Shown: piece by piece, positions 8,390-16,243 of the stretch
Numbering within the stretch: position 1 is the first letter of the stretch
Layout: every line of letters starts with the position of its first letter
Source: Lachnospiraceae bacterium
GTDB lineage: Bacteria > Bacillota_A > Clostridia > Lachnospirales > Lachnospiraceae
Direction: 5' to 3'
DNA length: 18,407 bases
Assembly: GCA_024689605.1 (NCBI GenBank)
Contig: JAILDD010000271.1
Coordinates: 1-18,407 of the forward strand
Notes under the pieces: model-generated
What the model saw: only the letters and a program-made list of their open reading frames with translations
Told to the model about the DNA's origin: nothing
The model's database searches: none
Translations under genes and position numbers: made by a program

Positions 8390-8818
8390 ATGGGATATGC
8401 ATTTTACGGATGGGAACAGGCAGATGTACCTGCTAAAAATGATGAATACAAGGGGATAGGTACCCCGCAGGATCTTTATGATGCCCTTTCGGCAATCTGG
8501 TGCGAAGAAACCTGTGCTCCAAGACTTAGGGAAAAGTGGAGCGTGGACAATAAAACCCTTGGGCAGTGTTCCATAACCGCTTTTCTGGTACAGGATATAT
8601 TTGGCGGGAAGGTATACGGAATACCGAGAGAGGGCGGAAATTTTCATTGCTACAACGATGTTGACGGCCATGTATTCGATCTTACCAGCGAACAGTTCGG
8701 TGATGAGATCCTGTCATATGAAAATAATCCGGAACAGTTCAGGGAAATCCATTTTTCCAAAGAAGAAAAGAAGGAAAGATATGAGCTGTTAAAACGCATG
8801 TTAAGATCGCAGGGTTAA
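8390..8818 (+). CDS. YunG-like small protein
   Basis: A 142-residue soluble protein that resembles the uncharacterised YunG family, judged by the core TLGQCSITAFLVQDIFGGKV, then a short GNFHCYN motif and VFDLTSEQF. The conserved C60, H86 and D97 occur in the order and rough spacing of a transglutaminase/papain-like Cys-His-Asp triad, so an enzyme cannot be excluded; no activity is established to my knowledge. There is no signal peptide or membrane segment. GGAGGGT six bases before the ATG fixes the start. It has its own promoter and converges with the next gene, with only five bases between the two stop codons. Confidence 0.75.
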   Translation: MGYAFYGWEQADVPAKNDEYKGIGTPQDLYDALSAIWCEETCAPRLREKWSVDNKTLGQCSITAFLVQDIFGGKVYGIPREGGNFHCYNDVDGHVFDLTSEQFGDEILSYENNPEQFREIHFSKEEKKERYELLKRMLRSQG

Positions 8819-8823
8819 AATAC

Positions 8824-9489
8824 CTATTTCAGTATGTTAACCTCTGTGACATACATGACTTCGCAGGCTCCGTCGCCTGTGTCATTCCTGGAGGTGCTGC
8901 TGTTCCAGTAGTAGGGAGTTCCCTTTGAATCGGTGGCGGTGATGCTTACCAGATACCCCTTTAGGCGTATGTGATCACCGGTCTTTATTTTTTTTATGCT
9001 TTTTTTCACGGAACTGTTTGCGGCTATCAGATGGTTGTTGGATGACTGCCTGTTGACATCATCTACGGTGCCTACAGTGGAGAGCTCCTCATAAGTGTTT
9101 ACCTTCCAATAGTACCATCTGCCGTGCTGGCCCCAATGGAAATCAACAGTGCTGTTGTATTTTGCAACATTTCCCCATGCAAGGGCAAGATCTCTTGGTG
9201 CAAGCTTTGCACCAAAATCAGTTCCGTAATAATTCTTTGTATGTACTACAAGTGCTTCTATGTCATAGGCATAGAGATAGTCCGCGTGTACATTATATCC
9301 GGATACAACAAAATCTGTACCGCCCTTGGCATCGGTCTGCCTGGGCTCCGGAATATTCGGTATGGAACGGCGCCCGCCGCCTATGTTGCCGTTTAGGAAC
9401 AAAACTACCCCGACAACCACCAGGATCATAGGTATGAGAACCTTTAAGAATGAAAGGTCTTTTTTTCCGTACTTGTTTATGCTCTGCAT
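8824..9489 (-). CDS. uncharacterised single-span membrane protein
   Basis: I do not recognise this 221-residue protein as a named family. It has a short basic N terminus, one transmembrane helix (about 14-33), a Gly/Pro-rich linker (34-56), and an extracytoplasmic domain of about 165 residues rich in Tyr, Trp and Asn. The C-terminal part looks most conserved in character: SSNNHLIAAN, GDHIRLKGYLVSI (a strand pattern like a small beta barrel) and SRNDTGDGACEVMYV. It has a single cysteine (C209), so no disulfide within the chain. No ribosome-binding site precedes the ATG at 9489, and a perfect TATAAT sits eight bases upstream of it. The mRNA may be leaderless, or translation may begin at the in-frame ATG of residue 21, which would shorten the N terminus but keep most of the helix. 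Confidence 0.7.
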   Translation of the reverse strand: MQSINKYGKKDLSFLKVLIPMILVVVGVVLFLNGNIGGGRRSIPNIPEPRQTDAKGGTDFVVSGYNVHADYLYAYDIEALVVHTKNYYGTDFGAKLAPRDLALAWGNVAKYNSTVDFHWGQHGRWYYWKVNTYEELSTVGTVDDVNRQSSNNHLIAANSSVKKSIKKIKTGDHIRLKGYLVSITATDSKGTPYYWNSSTSRNDTGDGACEVMYVTEVNILK

Positions 9490-9497
9490 AATAAAAT

Positions 9498-9526
9498 ATT
9501 ATACAGTTTTACGTGTCGGATAAAAA
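9498..9526 (-). promoter_or_regulatory. promoter of the membrane-protein gene
   Basis: On the minus strand a perfect TATAAT (9503-9498) lies 17 bases after a weak TTTTTA (9526-9521). Transcription would begin about two bases before the ATG at 9489. It is arranged back to back with the lar promoter. Confidence 0.5.
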
Positions 9527-9538
9527 GTTAAAATTCGA

Positions 9539-9567
9539 TTGACCTTGAAAGACCGATATCATACTAT
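9539..9567 (+). promoter_or_regulatory. promoter of the larBC operon
   Basis: TTGACC and TACTAT are separated by 17 bases. The leader of about 58 bases contains the small hairpin CCGG-AAAAA-CCGG (about 9601-9613) just before the purine-rich ribosome-binding site. I see no recognisable nickel-regulator operator. Confidence 0.6.
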
Positions 9568-9631
9568 GGTATTGTACGAAGTGTTACAGCGTTTTACGGG
9601 CCGGAAAAACCGGGAAGGATAGGGGGAGGCT

Positions 9632-10387
9632 GTGAACGAAGATATAAAAGAGATACTTGAAAAAGTAAAAGACGGATCCATGAGTGTGGATGAGGCACTT
9701 ATGGGATTGAAAGTCCGGCCTTTTGAGGATATAGGATTTGCCAAGGTGGATCTTCACAGGAAGGTGAGACAGGGGGTTGCAGAGGTTATATATGCAGCAG
9801 GGAAAAAGCCCGGGCAGATAACCGGCATTGTGGAAACTATGCTTTCCAACGGACAGGACCAGATACTGATCACGAGACTCTCGAAGGAAACGGCGGATAT
9901 TGTAAGTGATGAGATAAGCCTTTGCTATTATGAAGATGCAAGGATCGGACTGATAGGTAAAAAGACTAAACCCTATGGTACAGGGAAGATAGTGGTGGCT
10001 ACCGGGGGGACCAGTGACATACCCGTGGCTGAGGAGGCAGCTGTTACTGCAGAAGTCCTGGGCAATGATGTGTTACGTGTTTATGATGTGGGCGTGGCCG
10101 GCATCCACCGGCTTTTTGCCCATAAGGATGAGCTGATGAGCGCTTCTGTGATAATAGCAGTAGCGGGCATGGAAGGTGCATTAGCCAGTGTTATAGGCGG
10201 TATGGCAGACTGTCCTGTTATTGCAGTTCCCACCAGTGTGGGATACGGTGCGTCATTTAACGGCCTGTCTGCGCTGCTTTCCATGCTTAATTCATGTGCA
10301 AGCGGAGTTTCCGTTGTTAATATAGATAACGGCTTTGGTGCAGGATATATGGCTAACATGATAAATCATATGGGGGTAAAATCTTGA
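9632..10387 (+). CDS. larB: nickel-pincer cofactor synthesis carboxylase LarB
   Basis: LarB carboxylates nicotinic acid adenine dinucleotide and releases AMP to give the biscarboxylate mononucleotide that starts synthesis of the nickel-pincer nucleotide cofactor. The 251-residue product has the usual LarB opening (a short helical segment with EILEKVKDGSMSVDEA) and a C-terminal PurE-like Rossmann domain (about 115-245) with ATGGTSDIPVAEEA, VAGIHRL, AGMEGALASVIGG and PTSVGYGASFNG. The start is GTG at 9632, preceded by AGGGGGAGG only a few bases away; no in-frame ATG upstream fits. The stop overlaps the larC start. All PurE-like motifs I expect are present, so it looks functional. Confidence 0.93.
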   Translation: MNEDIKEILEKVKDGSMSVDEALMGLKVRPFEDIGFAKVDLHRKVRQGVAEVIYAAGKKPGQITGIVETMLSNGQDQILITRLSKETADIVSDEISLCYYEDARIGLIGKKTKPYGTGKIVVATGGTSDIPVAEEAAVTAEVLGNDVLRVYDVGVAGIHRLFAHKDELMSASVIIAVAGMEGALASVIGGMADCPVIAVPTSVGYGASFNGLSALLSMLNSCASGVSVVNIDNGFGAGYMANMINHMGVKS

Positions 10388-11592
10388 GATTATTGTATAT
10401 AGACTGCTCTATGGGAGCTGCAGGGGATATGCTTACCGGAGCTCTGGCGGAGCTTTTTCCGGATGTGGATAGAATTATTTCCGAACTTAATTCTTTAGGT
10501 GTACCGGGAGTCTGCTATGAAAGGGAAAGTTCCGTGAAGTGCGGAATTAATGGGACGCATATAACGGTCAGGGTTAACGGCGTGGAAGAAGATGAGAATC
10601 TTCATTCTGAAGGCAGCAGTCATCATCACAGTTCACTGGCTGACATAGAGGGAATAGTATCCCATCTTAACCTGAAAGAAAGTGTTAAGCAGGACATATG
10701 TAAAGTATATGGCCTGATAGCAGAGGCAGAGAGTCAGGTTCACGGAGTCCCTGTTTCCGACATTCATTTTCATGAGGTTGGCCGGATGGATGCTATTGCA
10801 GATATTGCCGCTGTCAGCTTTCTTATGGACAGGCTAAGTGTCGGAAAAGTAATAGTATCCCCGGTTCATGTGGGCAGCGGGCTGGTGAGGTGCGCCCACG
10901 GTCTTCTTCCTGTTCCGGCACCCGCAACAGCATATATTTTAAAGGACTGTCCTGTATATGGGGGCGATATAAAGGGGGAACTCTGTACGCCTACCGGTGC
11001 TGCGCTGCTTAAATATTTTGCGGATGATTTTGGGAGCCTGCCGCCAATGATGATTTCAGGCACCGGATATGGAATGGGGAAGAAAGACTTTGAAGCTGCC
11101 AACTGTGTAAGGGTATTTCTGGGCGAGAGTACAGCTGGCGGTGAGACAGTGGAGGACAGCGTAACTGAAATGGTATGCAATATCGATGATATGACAGGTG
11201 AAGAACTGGCTTTTGCGCTTGAGATGCTTATGTCAGAGGGGGCGCTGGACGTTTATACTGTTGCTGCCTGTATGAAAAAAGGACGTCCCGGACAGGTGCT
11301 GCATGTTCTCTGCAGGAATGCGGACCGGGAGCGAATGGCCCATTGTATCTTTATGCATACGAAGACTATAGGTATCAGGTTCAGTTCCATGGAAAGATAC
11401 ATCCTTGACCGACATACTGAAGAAATTAAAACGGGATCAGGTGTGGTACATCAGAAGGTTTCATCGGGATTCGGAGTGGAAAGACGGAAGACCGAGTATG
11501 ATGATCTGGCCGGGATTGCCATAAAAAACGGGATCAGCCTAGATGAAGCCCGGGCGTCCATCGAAAAGGGTTCATCATCTGCGCCGGTCTAG
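10384..11592 (+). CDS. larC: nickel insertion protein LarC
   Basis: LarC is the CTP-dependent cyclometallase that puts nickel into the pincer nucleotide, the last step of cofactor synthesis. The 402-residue protein begins with the family signature DCSMGAAGDMLTGAL, has a His-rich stretch SSHHHSSL (about 79-86), the DIHFHEVGRMDAIADI motif, CTPTGAALLK, a CNIDDMTGE segment and a C-terminal domain ending near YDDLAGIAIKNGISLDEA. It is one continuous frame, unlike Lactiplantibacillus plantarum larC, which is split into larC1/larC2 and expressed by frameshifting. The start is TTG at 10384, sharing TTGA with the larB stop, and GGGGG seven bases upstream supports it. LarE, the sulfur-transfer step, and the racemase LarA are not in the window. 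Confidence 0.93.
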   Translation: MRLLYIDCSMGAAGDMLTGALAELFPDVDRIISELNSLGVPGVCYERESSVKCGINGTHITVRVNGVEEDENLHSEGSSHHHSSLADIEGIVSHLNLKESVKQDICKVYGLIAEAESQVHGVPVSDIHFHEVGRMDAIADIAAVSFLMDRLSVGKVIVSPVHVGSGLVRCAHGLLPVPAPATAYILKDCPVYGGDIKGELCTPTGAALLKYFADDFGSLPPMMISGTGYGMGKKDFEAANCVRVFLGESTAGGETVEDSVTEMVCNIDDMTGEELAFALEMLMSEGALDVYTVAACMKKGRPGQVLHVLCRNADRERMAHCIFMHTKTIGIRFSSMERYILDRHTEEIKTGSGVVHQKVSSGFGVERRKTEYDDLAGIAIKNGISLDEARASIEKGSSSAPV

Positions 11593-11750
11593 CCCGCTTT
11601 TTGTCGCACCCGCACAAACCGCAAATATTGTATTGTAAGTTATCTTTGACTTCATATTTTCAGGTCATTTCCTTTAATGCCGGGAACTCTGGGAATCGGC
11701 TGAGCTGCAGTCCGTTGACCGCATGCAGTGTATCGTGGTATCACAAAACG

Positions 11751-11762
11751 TTATGATCATAA
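11751..11762. promoter_or_regulatory. 12-bp perfect palindrome, possible operator
   Basis: TTATGATCATAA reads the same on both strands. It lies just downstream of the promoter-like pair TTGACC/TATCAC, where a repressor site could sit. Without a known regulator this is only a candidate. Confidence 0.3.
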
Positions 11763-11808
11763 AGTATCGTTACGGCCTTTTTCGCATTCACGCTTACTAT
11801 AAAAGGAC

Positions 11809-11836
11809 TTGAATGAAAAAGGGTTTGAGATAAAAT
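11809..11836 (+). promoter_or_regulatory. promoter of degV
   Basis: TTGAAT and TAAAAT are separated by 16 bases; an alternative TATAAC overlaps at 11836. The leader would be about 30 bases and ends in the ribosome-binding site AAGGGGAA. Confidence 0.5.
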
Positions 11837-11872
11837 ATAACAAGGATAAAATATTCTTAAAGGGGAACAGAG

Positions 11873-12718
11873 ATGGTAAAAATAGTTTCAGACAGTACCT
11901 GTGATCTGTCTGCAGAATTAGTGGAAAGGTACGGAATAGAAATTATCCCGCTGCATATCATTTTAGGTGAGAAAGAGTACGAAGACGGTGTGGATATAGA
12001 TCCGGATACGATTTATAAGTGGTCTGATGAACATGGGACAACTCCTAAGACATCGGCGCCGGGGATTGAGAAAGCAACGGAGGTTTTTGGCAGATATAAG
12101 GCTGCAGGCGACGATGTGGTGGCTTTTACCATATCTTCGGATATGTCTACCACATCCAATGTTATGAAGCTTGCCGCAGAAGATATTGATTATGAGGATC
12201 ATGTTTTTGTGGTGGATTCAAGGAGTCTTTCTACCGGAATAGGGCTTCTTGTACTGGAAGCTGCATGTATGGCTAAGGATGGCATGGCTGCAGGCGAGAT
12301 CGTATCAAAAGTCAGTAAGCTCATTCCCAGGGTGCGGGCAAGCTTTGTTGTGGATACTCTTGTGTATCTTCAGCGGGGCGGACGCTGCAGCGGCCTGACG
12401 GCTATGCTGGGAAGCATACTCAAACTTCATCCGAGGATTGCTGTCACGGAGGGCGTCATGGTGCCGGGAAAAAAATACCGTGGGAAAATGCACCGGGTTG
12501 TTTCGGAATATGTGCAGGATATGGAGAAGGACCTTAAGAGTGCAAAAAAAGACAGGGTTTTTATAACCCATTCGGGTTGCGACGAGATGATAGTTGAAAG
12601 CGTTCGCAGCTATCTTTTGGATATGGACTATTTTGATGAGGTACTGGTTACCAGGGCCGGAGGTGTGATCTCATCCCATTGCGGTTACGGTACTCTTGGA
12701 GTGTTATTCATAGCATGA
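11873..12718 (+). CDS. DegV-family fatty-acid-binding protein
   Basis: DegV/FakB proteins bind a fatty acid and present it to the kinase FakA for phosphorylation, feeding exogenous fatty acids into phospholipid synthesis. The 281-residue length is typical. Seen are the N-terminal VKIVSDSTCDLS, a TSAPG loop around residue 61, FTISSDMSTTSNV, the VVDSRSLSTG stretch around residue 122, the family hallmark YLQRGGRCSG (about 164-173), and the C-terminal THSGCDE. The start is fixed by AAGGGGAA before the ATG. No fakA is in the window, so the lipid role rests on family knowledge. It is followed after 16 bases by the zinc-ribbon gene and likely shares its transcript. Confidence 0.92.
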   Translation: MVKIVSDSTCDLSAELVERYGIEIIPLHIILGEKEYEDGVDIDPDTIYKWSDEHGTTPKTSAPGIEKATEVFGRYKAAGDDVVAFTISSDMSTTSNVMKLAAEDIDYEDHVFVVDSRSLSTGIGLLVLEAACMAKDGMAAGEIVSKVSKLIPRVRASFVVDTLVYLQRGGRCSGLTAMLGSILKLHPRIAVTEGVMVPGKKYRGKMHRVVSEYVQDMEKDLKSAKKDRVFITHSGCDEMIVESVRSYLLDMDYFDEVLVTRAGGVISSHCGYGTLGVLFIA

Positions 12719-12734
12719 GAAAGGAAATAATTTC

Positions 12735-14339
12735 ATGATCTGTAAGAATTGCGGAAAAGAAATACAGGAAGGAATGATGTTCTGCCCGGGGTGCGGAAGT
12801 CTGGCGGATGATGGTACTGAGGAAGCCGGGCCTGCTGTGGAAGCCGTGAAGGAATCACCTGAGCCTGGCTATGCTCAGTCTGTTGTAAGTGAGCCTGTTG
12901 CTGGTACCTTGCAGGGAAATGTCAGCAAAAAAAGTCCGGTTCCCTGGATAATCGCAGGGGTCGCTGCTGTAGTGTTAGTGGCAGCGGCGGTCATTGTGGC
13001 AGCTGTAGTGGCAGCCGGAGCTTATGTTTCAAGGAATAATGTCCAGAGTCCTGCTGGGCAGGGAGAAAATACTATAGCAGATACCGGCAGTGATGACACT
13101 TCGGGGGATGGCACGGATACAGGTGAGGATACTGCAGGTGATACCGGCAGCGACGTGGATACGGGAACAGGTTCCGGGACGTTACCGGACGGTTCGGGAT
13201 CCGGACTCAATACTAAGGATGATGTCGATGTTCTGGAAAAATATTTTAAGGATGAACTGATAGCCGATAAGGGCATTTTTGACATGGATCAGTCCGTAGA
13301 GCTTAGCTATTATGAAGCGGTGAATGGCGGCTATGTATCTCCTGCCTACAAGTCATTTGATAACAGCATAGAAGGAATAATGACGTATAAGATCGCTGAT
13401 TTTGACAATGATATGAGAAGTGAGATGCTCGTGGTCAGTATAGAACACAGCACTGTCTGGCTTGAAATATATGAGGTCGGTGACTTGTCACATGTTTCTC
13501 TTTCCAAATCCCTACCGCTTTCGATCATAGGCGGGGAAGTGGATATTGCTTCTGCCCTGGGCCAAATTTGCGGCGATGTACAGGAGCTGAATATCTGCAT
13601 AAATGAATACGGTAATGAAAAATATATCGCGGTAGACTGTATGGGAGTCTGCTGTTTATTTGCGGACGGAATAGAGAACACCCTGTATATTACGCATTAT
13701 GACGGAAGGGCATTTGTTGAGGATTTCAATGAGAGTTTCTGTGGAAGCGACGATTCGGGTATGGAAGACAGTGCAAGCATGTGCAGGAGCAGACTTCTGG
13801 AACTGGGATTTGAAAATACCGCATATTCTTTCACCTACCTTTCAATGCAGTTGGCGGATGAAAAGGGGATGGAAAGGCTCGTGGGGCTGCGCGGAGAAAA
13901 TCCGTTAGTCTATGAGGCATATTCGGAAGCAAATAATTATTATAACACGAATGATATAAATTGTCTTGGAACGATAAAGTATCTTTTCGCAGAAGGCGGA
14001 AGAGTTACCCATAAGAGATTCGAGTCTGCCTATGCTGCGGATTACCACAGCATAAAAAACAACAGCGAATATATTCTTCCCGGAAGTGACAGCAGGTACT
14101 ATACCATGGATGAGCTGGCCGGGCTTACGGCTGAGGAATGCAGGCTTGCAAGGAATGAACTTTTTGCAAGGCATGGCAGGAAATTCCAGGATGAAGCCCT
14201 GCAGGCGTATTTTGATTCCCTGAGCTGGTATCACGGCACTATAGAGCCTGAAGATTTTGATGAGTCCATATTTAATGAATACGAGGTAGCAAACAGGGAC
14301 CTGATCGTACAGTATGAAAAAGATATGGGATACAGATAA
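12735..14339 (+). CDS. zinc-ribbon, single-span membrane protein with YARHG domain
   Basis: A 534-residue mosaic protein. Residues 1-22 form a zinc ribbon (C3, C6, C17, C20 in CKNCG and CPGCG). After a polar stretch comes an Ala/Val-rich transmembrane helix (about 70-97). A low-complexity Asp/Gly/Thr/Ser linker follows (about 105-155), then a large extracytoplasmic region of unknown fold (about 160-450). The C-terminal YARHG domain (about 455-530) has CRLARNELFARHGRKF, YFDSLSWY and a closing ANRDLI. The predicted topology puts the zinc ribbon inside the cell and the YARHG domain outside. Function is unknown; YARHG proteins are generally envelope-associated. AAAGGAA precedes the ATG. The gene overlaps the sortase gene by 26 bases. 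It has no sortase sorting signal. Confidence 0.85.
   Translation: MICKNCGKEIQEGMMFCPGCGSLADDGTEEAGPAVEAVKESPEPGYAQSVVSEPVAGTLQGNVSKKSPVPWIIAGVAAVVLVAAAVIVAAVVAAGAYVSRNNVQSPAGQGENTIADTGSDDTSGDGTDTGEDTAGDTGSDVDTGTGSGTLPDGSGSGLNTKDDVDVLEKYFKDELIADKGIFDMDQSVELSYYEAVNGGYVSPAYKSFDNSIEGIMTYKIADFDNDMRSEMLVVSIEHSTVWLEIYEVGDLSHVSLSKSLPLSIIGGEVDIASALGQICGDVQELNICINEYGNEKYIAVDCMGVCCLFADGIENTLYITHYDGRAFVEDFNESFCGSDDSGMEDSASMCRSRLLELGFENTAYSFTYLSMQLADEKGMERLVGLRGENPLVYEAYSEANNYYNTNDINCLGTIKYLFAEGGRVTHKRFESAYAADYHSIKNNSEYILPGSDSRYYTMDELAGLTAEECRLARNELFARHGRKFQDEALQAYFDSLSWYHGTIEPEDFDESIFNEYEVANRDLIVQYEKDMGYR
13081..13151 (+). repeat. short direct repeat in the linker of the YARHG protein
   Basis: ATACCGGCAG occurs at 13081 and again at 13141, exactly 60 bases apart and in frame, encoding repeated DTGSD units. 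It suggests a local 20-codon duplication that built up the acidic linker, with later divergence. Confidence 0.5.
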
Positions 14340-15249
14340 AAAGAGTAAGAAGAGTATAAATACGGATACAGTCAGGGATGTTCTGCTGGTGGTATCCTGT
14401 GTCTGCTTTGCTGTAGGAATGATAATCCTGGGAAAGCATTACTATGATGTCCTGCAGGTGAGACGGCAGACGGAAGAACTGAAGGAAGTCAGGGATCAGG
14501 TGTCTTCAGGGTCTGTATCAGAAGATCTTTTGGGGGTTTCCGATGACGCAGCTGTTTCCTATGACGGGGCGGCGCTTAAGATGATGCGTGAAATGTATGC
14601 CGCAGACGGTATTGTTGTGGATGATAAGCCGGGGATGCTACCGGAATACGAAGCACTATACGAACAGAATCCTGATATATGCGGCTGGCTTTACGTTGAA
14701 GGGACTGTTATAGATTATCCGGTAATGCAGACTCCGGATGATGAAAACTACTACCTTTACAGGGATTTTTACAAGAAGAATAATGCGAACGGTTCCCTGA
14801 TAATGGATACGGATTCTGTTGTGGGTACGGGAACAGCGAAGCGTTTCTATACCGATGGTACTGCGCCCGGAACAAATCTGATAATTCACGGGCATCACCT
14901 GATTGTGAATGCAATGTTCGGCAAGCTGGTGAGATATGAAAAGGAAGCTTATGGCCGGGAACATTCAGTCATATGTTTTGATTCACTATATGAAAAAAGG
15001 AAATATGAGCTGATAGCTGCGTTCTATACTCAGGTTTATGAGAAGGATGCAGATGTATTCAAGTATTATGAATTTTTTCAGGCTGACACGGAAGAAGAGT
15101 TCAATTACTTTTATGACAATATAAAGAAGCTTTCTCTGTATGATACGGGAGTGACTGCGGTTTACGGCGATGAGTTCATTACACTTTCTACCTGTTCCTA
15201 TCAGACGGATACCGGCAGGTTTGTTGTAATCGGGAAGAGGATAGAGTGA
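14314..15249 (+). CDS. srtB: class B sortase
   Basis: A 311-residue membrane-anchored cysteine transpeptidase. A basic N terminus and one transmembrane helix (about 22-41) are followed by a charged linker and a class B sortase domain (about 110-311) with the typical NPDICGWLYVEGTVIDYPVM opening. Catalytic residues are visible: H194 in IIHGHHL, C294 in TLSTCSY and R302 in GRFVVIGKR. Class B enzymes usually attach specific envelope proteins such as heme carriers or pilin bases, and many clostridial ones are uncharacterised. No LPxTG- or NPxTG-type substrate with a C-terminal anchor is encoded in the window. The ATG at 14314 lies inside the preceding gene and has no strong ribosome-binding site, so coupling to the YARHG protein is likely. 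Confidence 0.92.
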   Translation: MKKIWDTDKKSKKSINTDTVRDVLLVVSCVCFAVGMIILGKHYYDVLQVRRQTEELKEVRDQVSSGSVSEDLLGVSDDAAVSYDGAALKMMREMYAADGIVVDDKPGMLPEYEALYEQNPDICGWLYVEGTVIDYPVMQTPDDENYYLYRDFYKKNNANGSLIMDTDSVVGTGTAKRFYTDGTAPGTNLIIHGHHLIVNAMFGKLVRYEKEAYGREHSVICFDSLYEKRKYELIAAFYTQVYEKDADVFKYYEFFQADTEEEFNYFYDNIKKLSLYDTGVTAVYGDEFITLSTCSYQTDTGRFVVIGKRIE

Positions 15250-15266
15250 GGGCAACTGTTCAGGCC

Positions 15267-15293
15267 AGCCCGAAGAACCTGCTGTCACGGGCT
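15267..15293. other. hairpin between convergent sortase and AraC genes
   Basis: AGCCCG and CGGGCT (six base pairs) flank a 15-base loop between the sortase stop and the AraC stop, overlapping the latter. No T tract follows on either strand, so it is only a possible bidirectional transcription barrier. Confidence 0.3.
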
Positions 15294-16236
15294 ACAGCCT
15301 TGCCAGAGGAATGCCAAAGGGGTTGAGTGCATCCCTGTGGCTTTTTTTTATGTTTTCCCTGTATTCCATGGGAGTGCATCCAAGGTACTTCCTGAAAATC
15401 TTATTGTAGTAGCTTGCGTTATTAAATCCACTCCGAAGGGCCAGTTCCTGAATGCTTATGGCACTGTGTGTGTCACGCTGCAGCATGAGTGCCGATTCAT
15501 ATATCCTGTGCTGCATGAGATAGTCAAAAGGCGTAGTGGATATGGATCTTTTAAAACACCTGCAGCACTCGCTTTTGCTAACATGTATGGAGTCTGCTAT
15601 TTCGTCAAGTGTGAGTTTCTTCGTAAAATTATCATGTATATAGAGAATGGCGTTCTGAAGGCGTATTTCATCAGTTGCCACTTTGTCAGCTTCTTCGGCA
15701 TTATATTCTGTTCGGTTGCTCATTTCCAGCAGCTGCAGCCAGAGGGAGCAGAGACTGCTCTTGGTCTCAAGCTCGTAGCCGAAAGCTGAATTAAGATTTG
15801 CTTCCAGGATTTCGTTTATGCGCTCCAGGGCCTTTTGTCCGAAAAGGTCATTTCTGGTGAGCATAAGATGTGTGAGTGTACTGTTTTCTATAAGCGGTTT
15901 AAAATACTTGACCCCCAGAAAGGCATCCGGATGCTCAAAAATGTATGAAGGATGAAAGAGGATGGACAGGATGACACAGTGCGACCCTTCACAGGGTTTT
16001 ATGGAATGAAGCCGGTTCCTGTTTATCCATACAGCTTCACCGGCAGATACGGTAAAGCTGTTTCCGCCGGTGGTAAAGACAGCCTGTCCTTCCCTGACCA
16101 GATCTATCTCCATTTCCTCGTGCCAGTGGGAACGGACGCAGTTGCTGTACATCCGGTCAAGGTCTATATAATAAACACCCACCGGGTAGTCAAGATCCGT
16201 ATGCTCAAAATGACTGTCAAAAAAATCTTTTTTCAT
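15292..16236 (-). CDS. AraC-family transcription regulator
   Basis: A 314-residue regulator. The N-terminal half (about 15-150) is a cupin-type sensing domain with HWHEEMEI (38-45 region) and a run of short strands, as in regulators of sugar or metabolite use. The C-terminal half holds two helix-turn-helix motifs (about 208-231, LTLDEIADSIHVSKS; and 260-293, ISIQELALRSGFNNASYYNK followed by F-x-K-x-x-G-x-x-P-x-x-YR), typical of AraC. The frame stays open upstream through a tRNA gene, but the N terminus of real homologues starts near this methionine, and the tRNA-derived residues are an artefact. No good ribosome-binding site is present before the ATG at 16236. Ligand and target genes are unknown; both neighbours point away or are unrelated. 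Confidence 0.9.
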   Translation of the reverse strand: MKKDFFDSHFEHTDLDYPVGVYYIDLDRMYSNCVRSHWHEEMEIDLVREGQAVFTTGGNSFTVSAGEAVWINRNRLHSIKPCEGSHCVILSILFHPSYIFEHPDAFLGVKYFKPLIENSTLTHLMLTRNDLFGQKALERINEILEANLNSAFGYELETKSSLCSLWLQLLEMSNRTEYNAEEADKVATDEIRLQNAILYIHDNFTKKLTLDEIADSIHVSKSECCRCFKRSISTTPFDYLMQHRIYESALMLQRDTHSAISIQELALRSGFNNASYYNKIFRKYLGCTPMEYRENIKKSHRDALNPFGIPLARL

Positions 16237-16243
16237 TGCTACT

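Larger units (their letters stand above)
11593..11872. other. 280-base intergenic region before degV
   Basis: No open frame of note and no clear intrinsic terminator for larC are seen. The middle part has several short inverted repeats (CTGCA at about 11705 with TGCAG at about 11725, and GCATGC), a second promoter-like pair TTGACC (11715) and TATCAC (11739) with a TGG extension, and the 12-bp palindrome at 11751-11762. The degV promoter follows. I recognise no riboswitch class. Confidence 0.6.

Noticed and set aside
8852..8890. CAGGC/GCCTG hairpin as a terminator for the YunG-like gene
   Set aside because: It lies inside the coding region of the convergent gene and lacks a T tract.
10384..11592. 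Programmed frameshift in larC
   Set aside because: The frame is continuous over 402 codons with both domains present, so no frameshift is needed.
13081..13200. CRISPR or tandem-repeat array
   Set aside because: Only two imperfect copies within a coding linker; no regular spacers.
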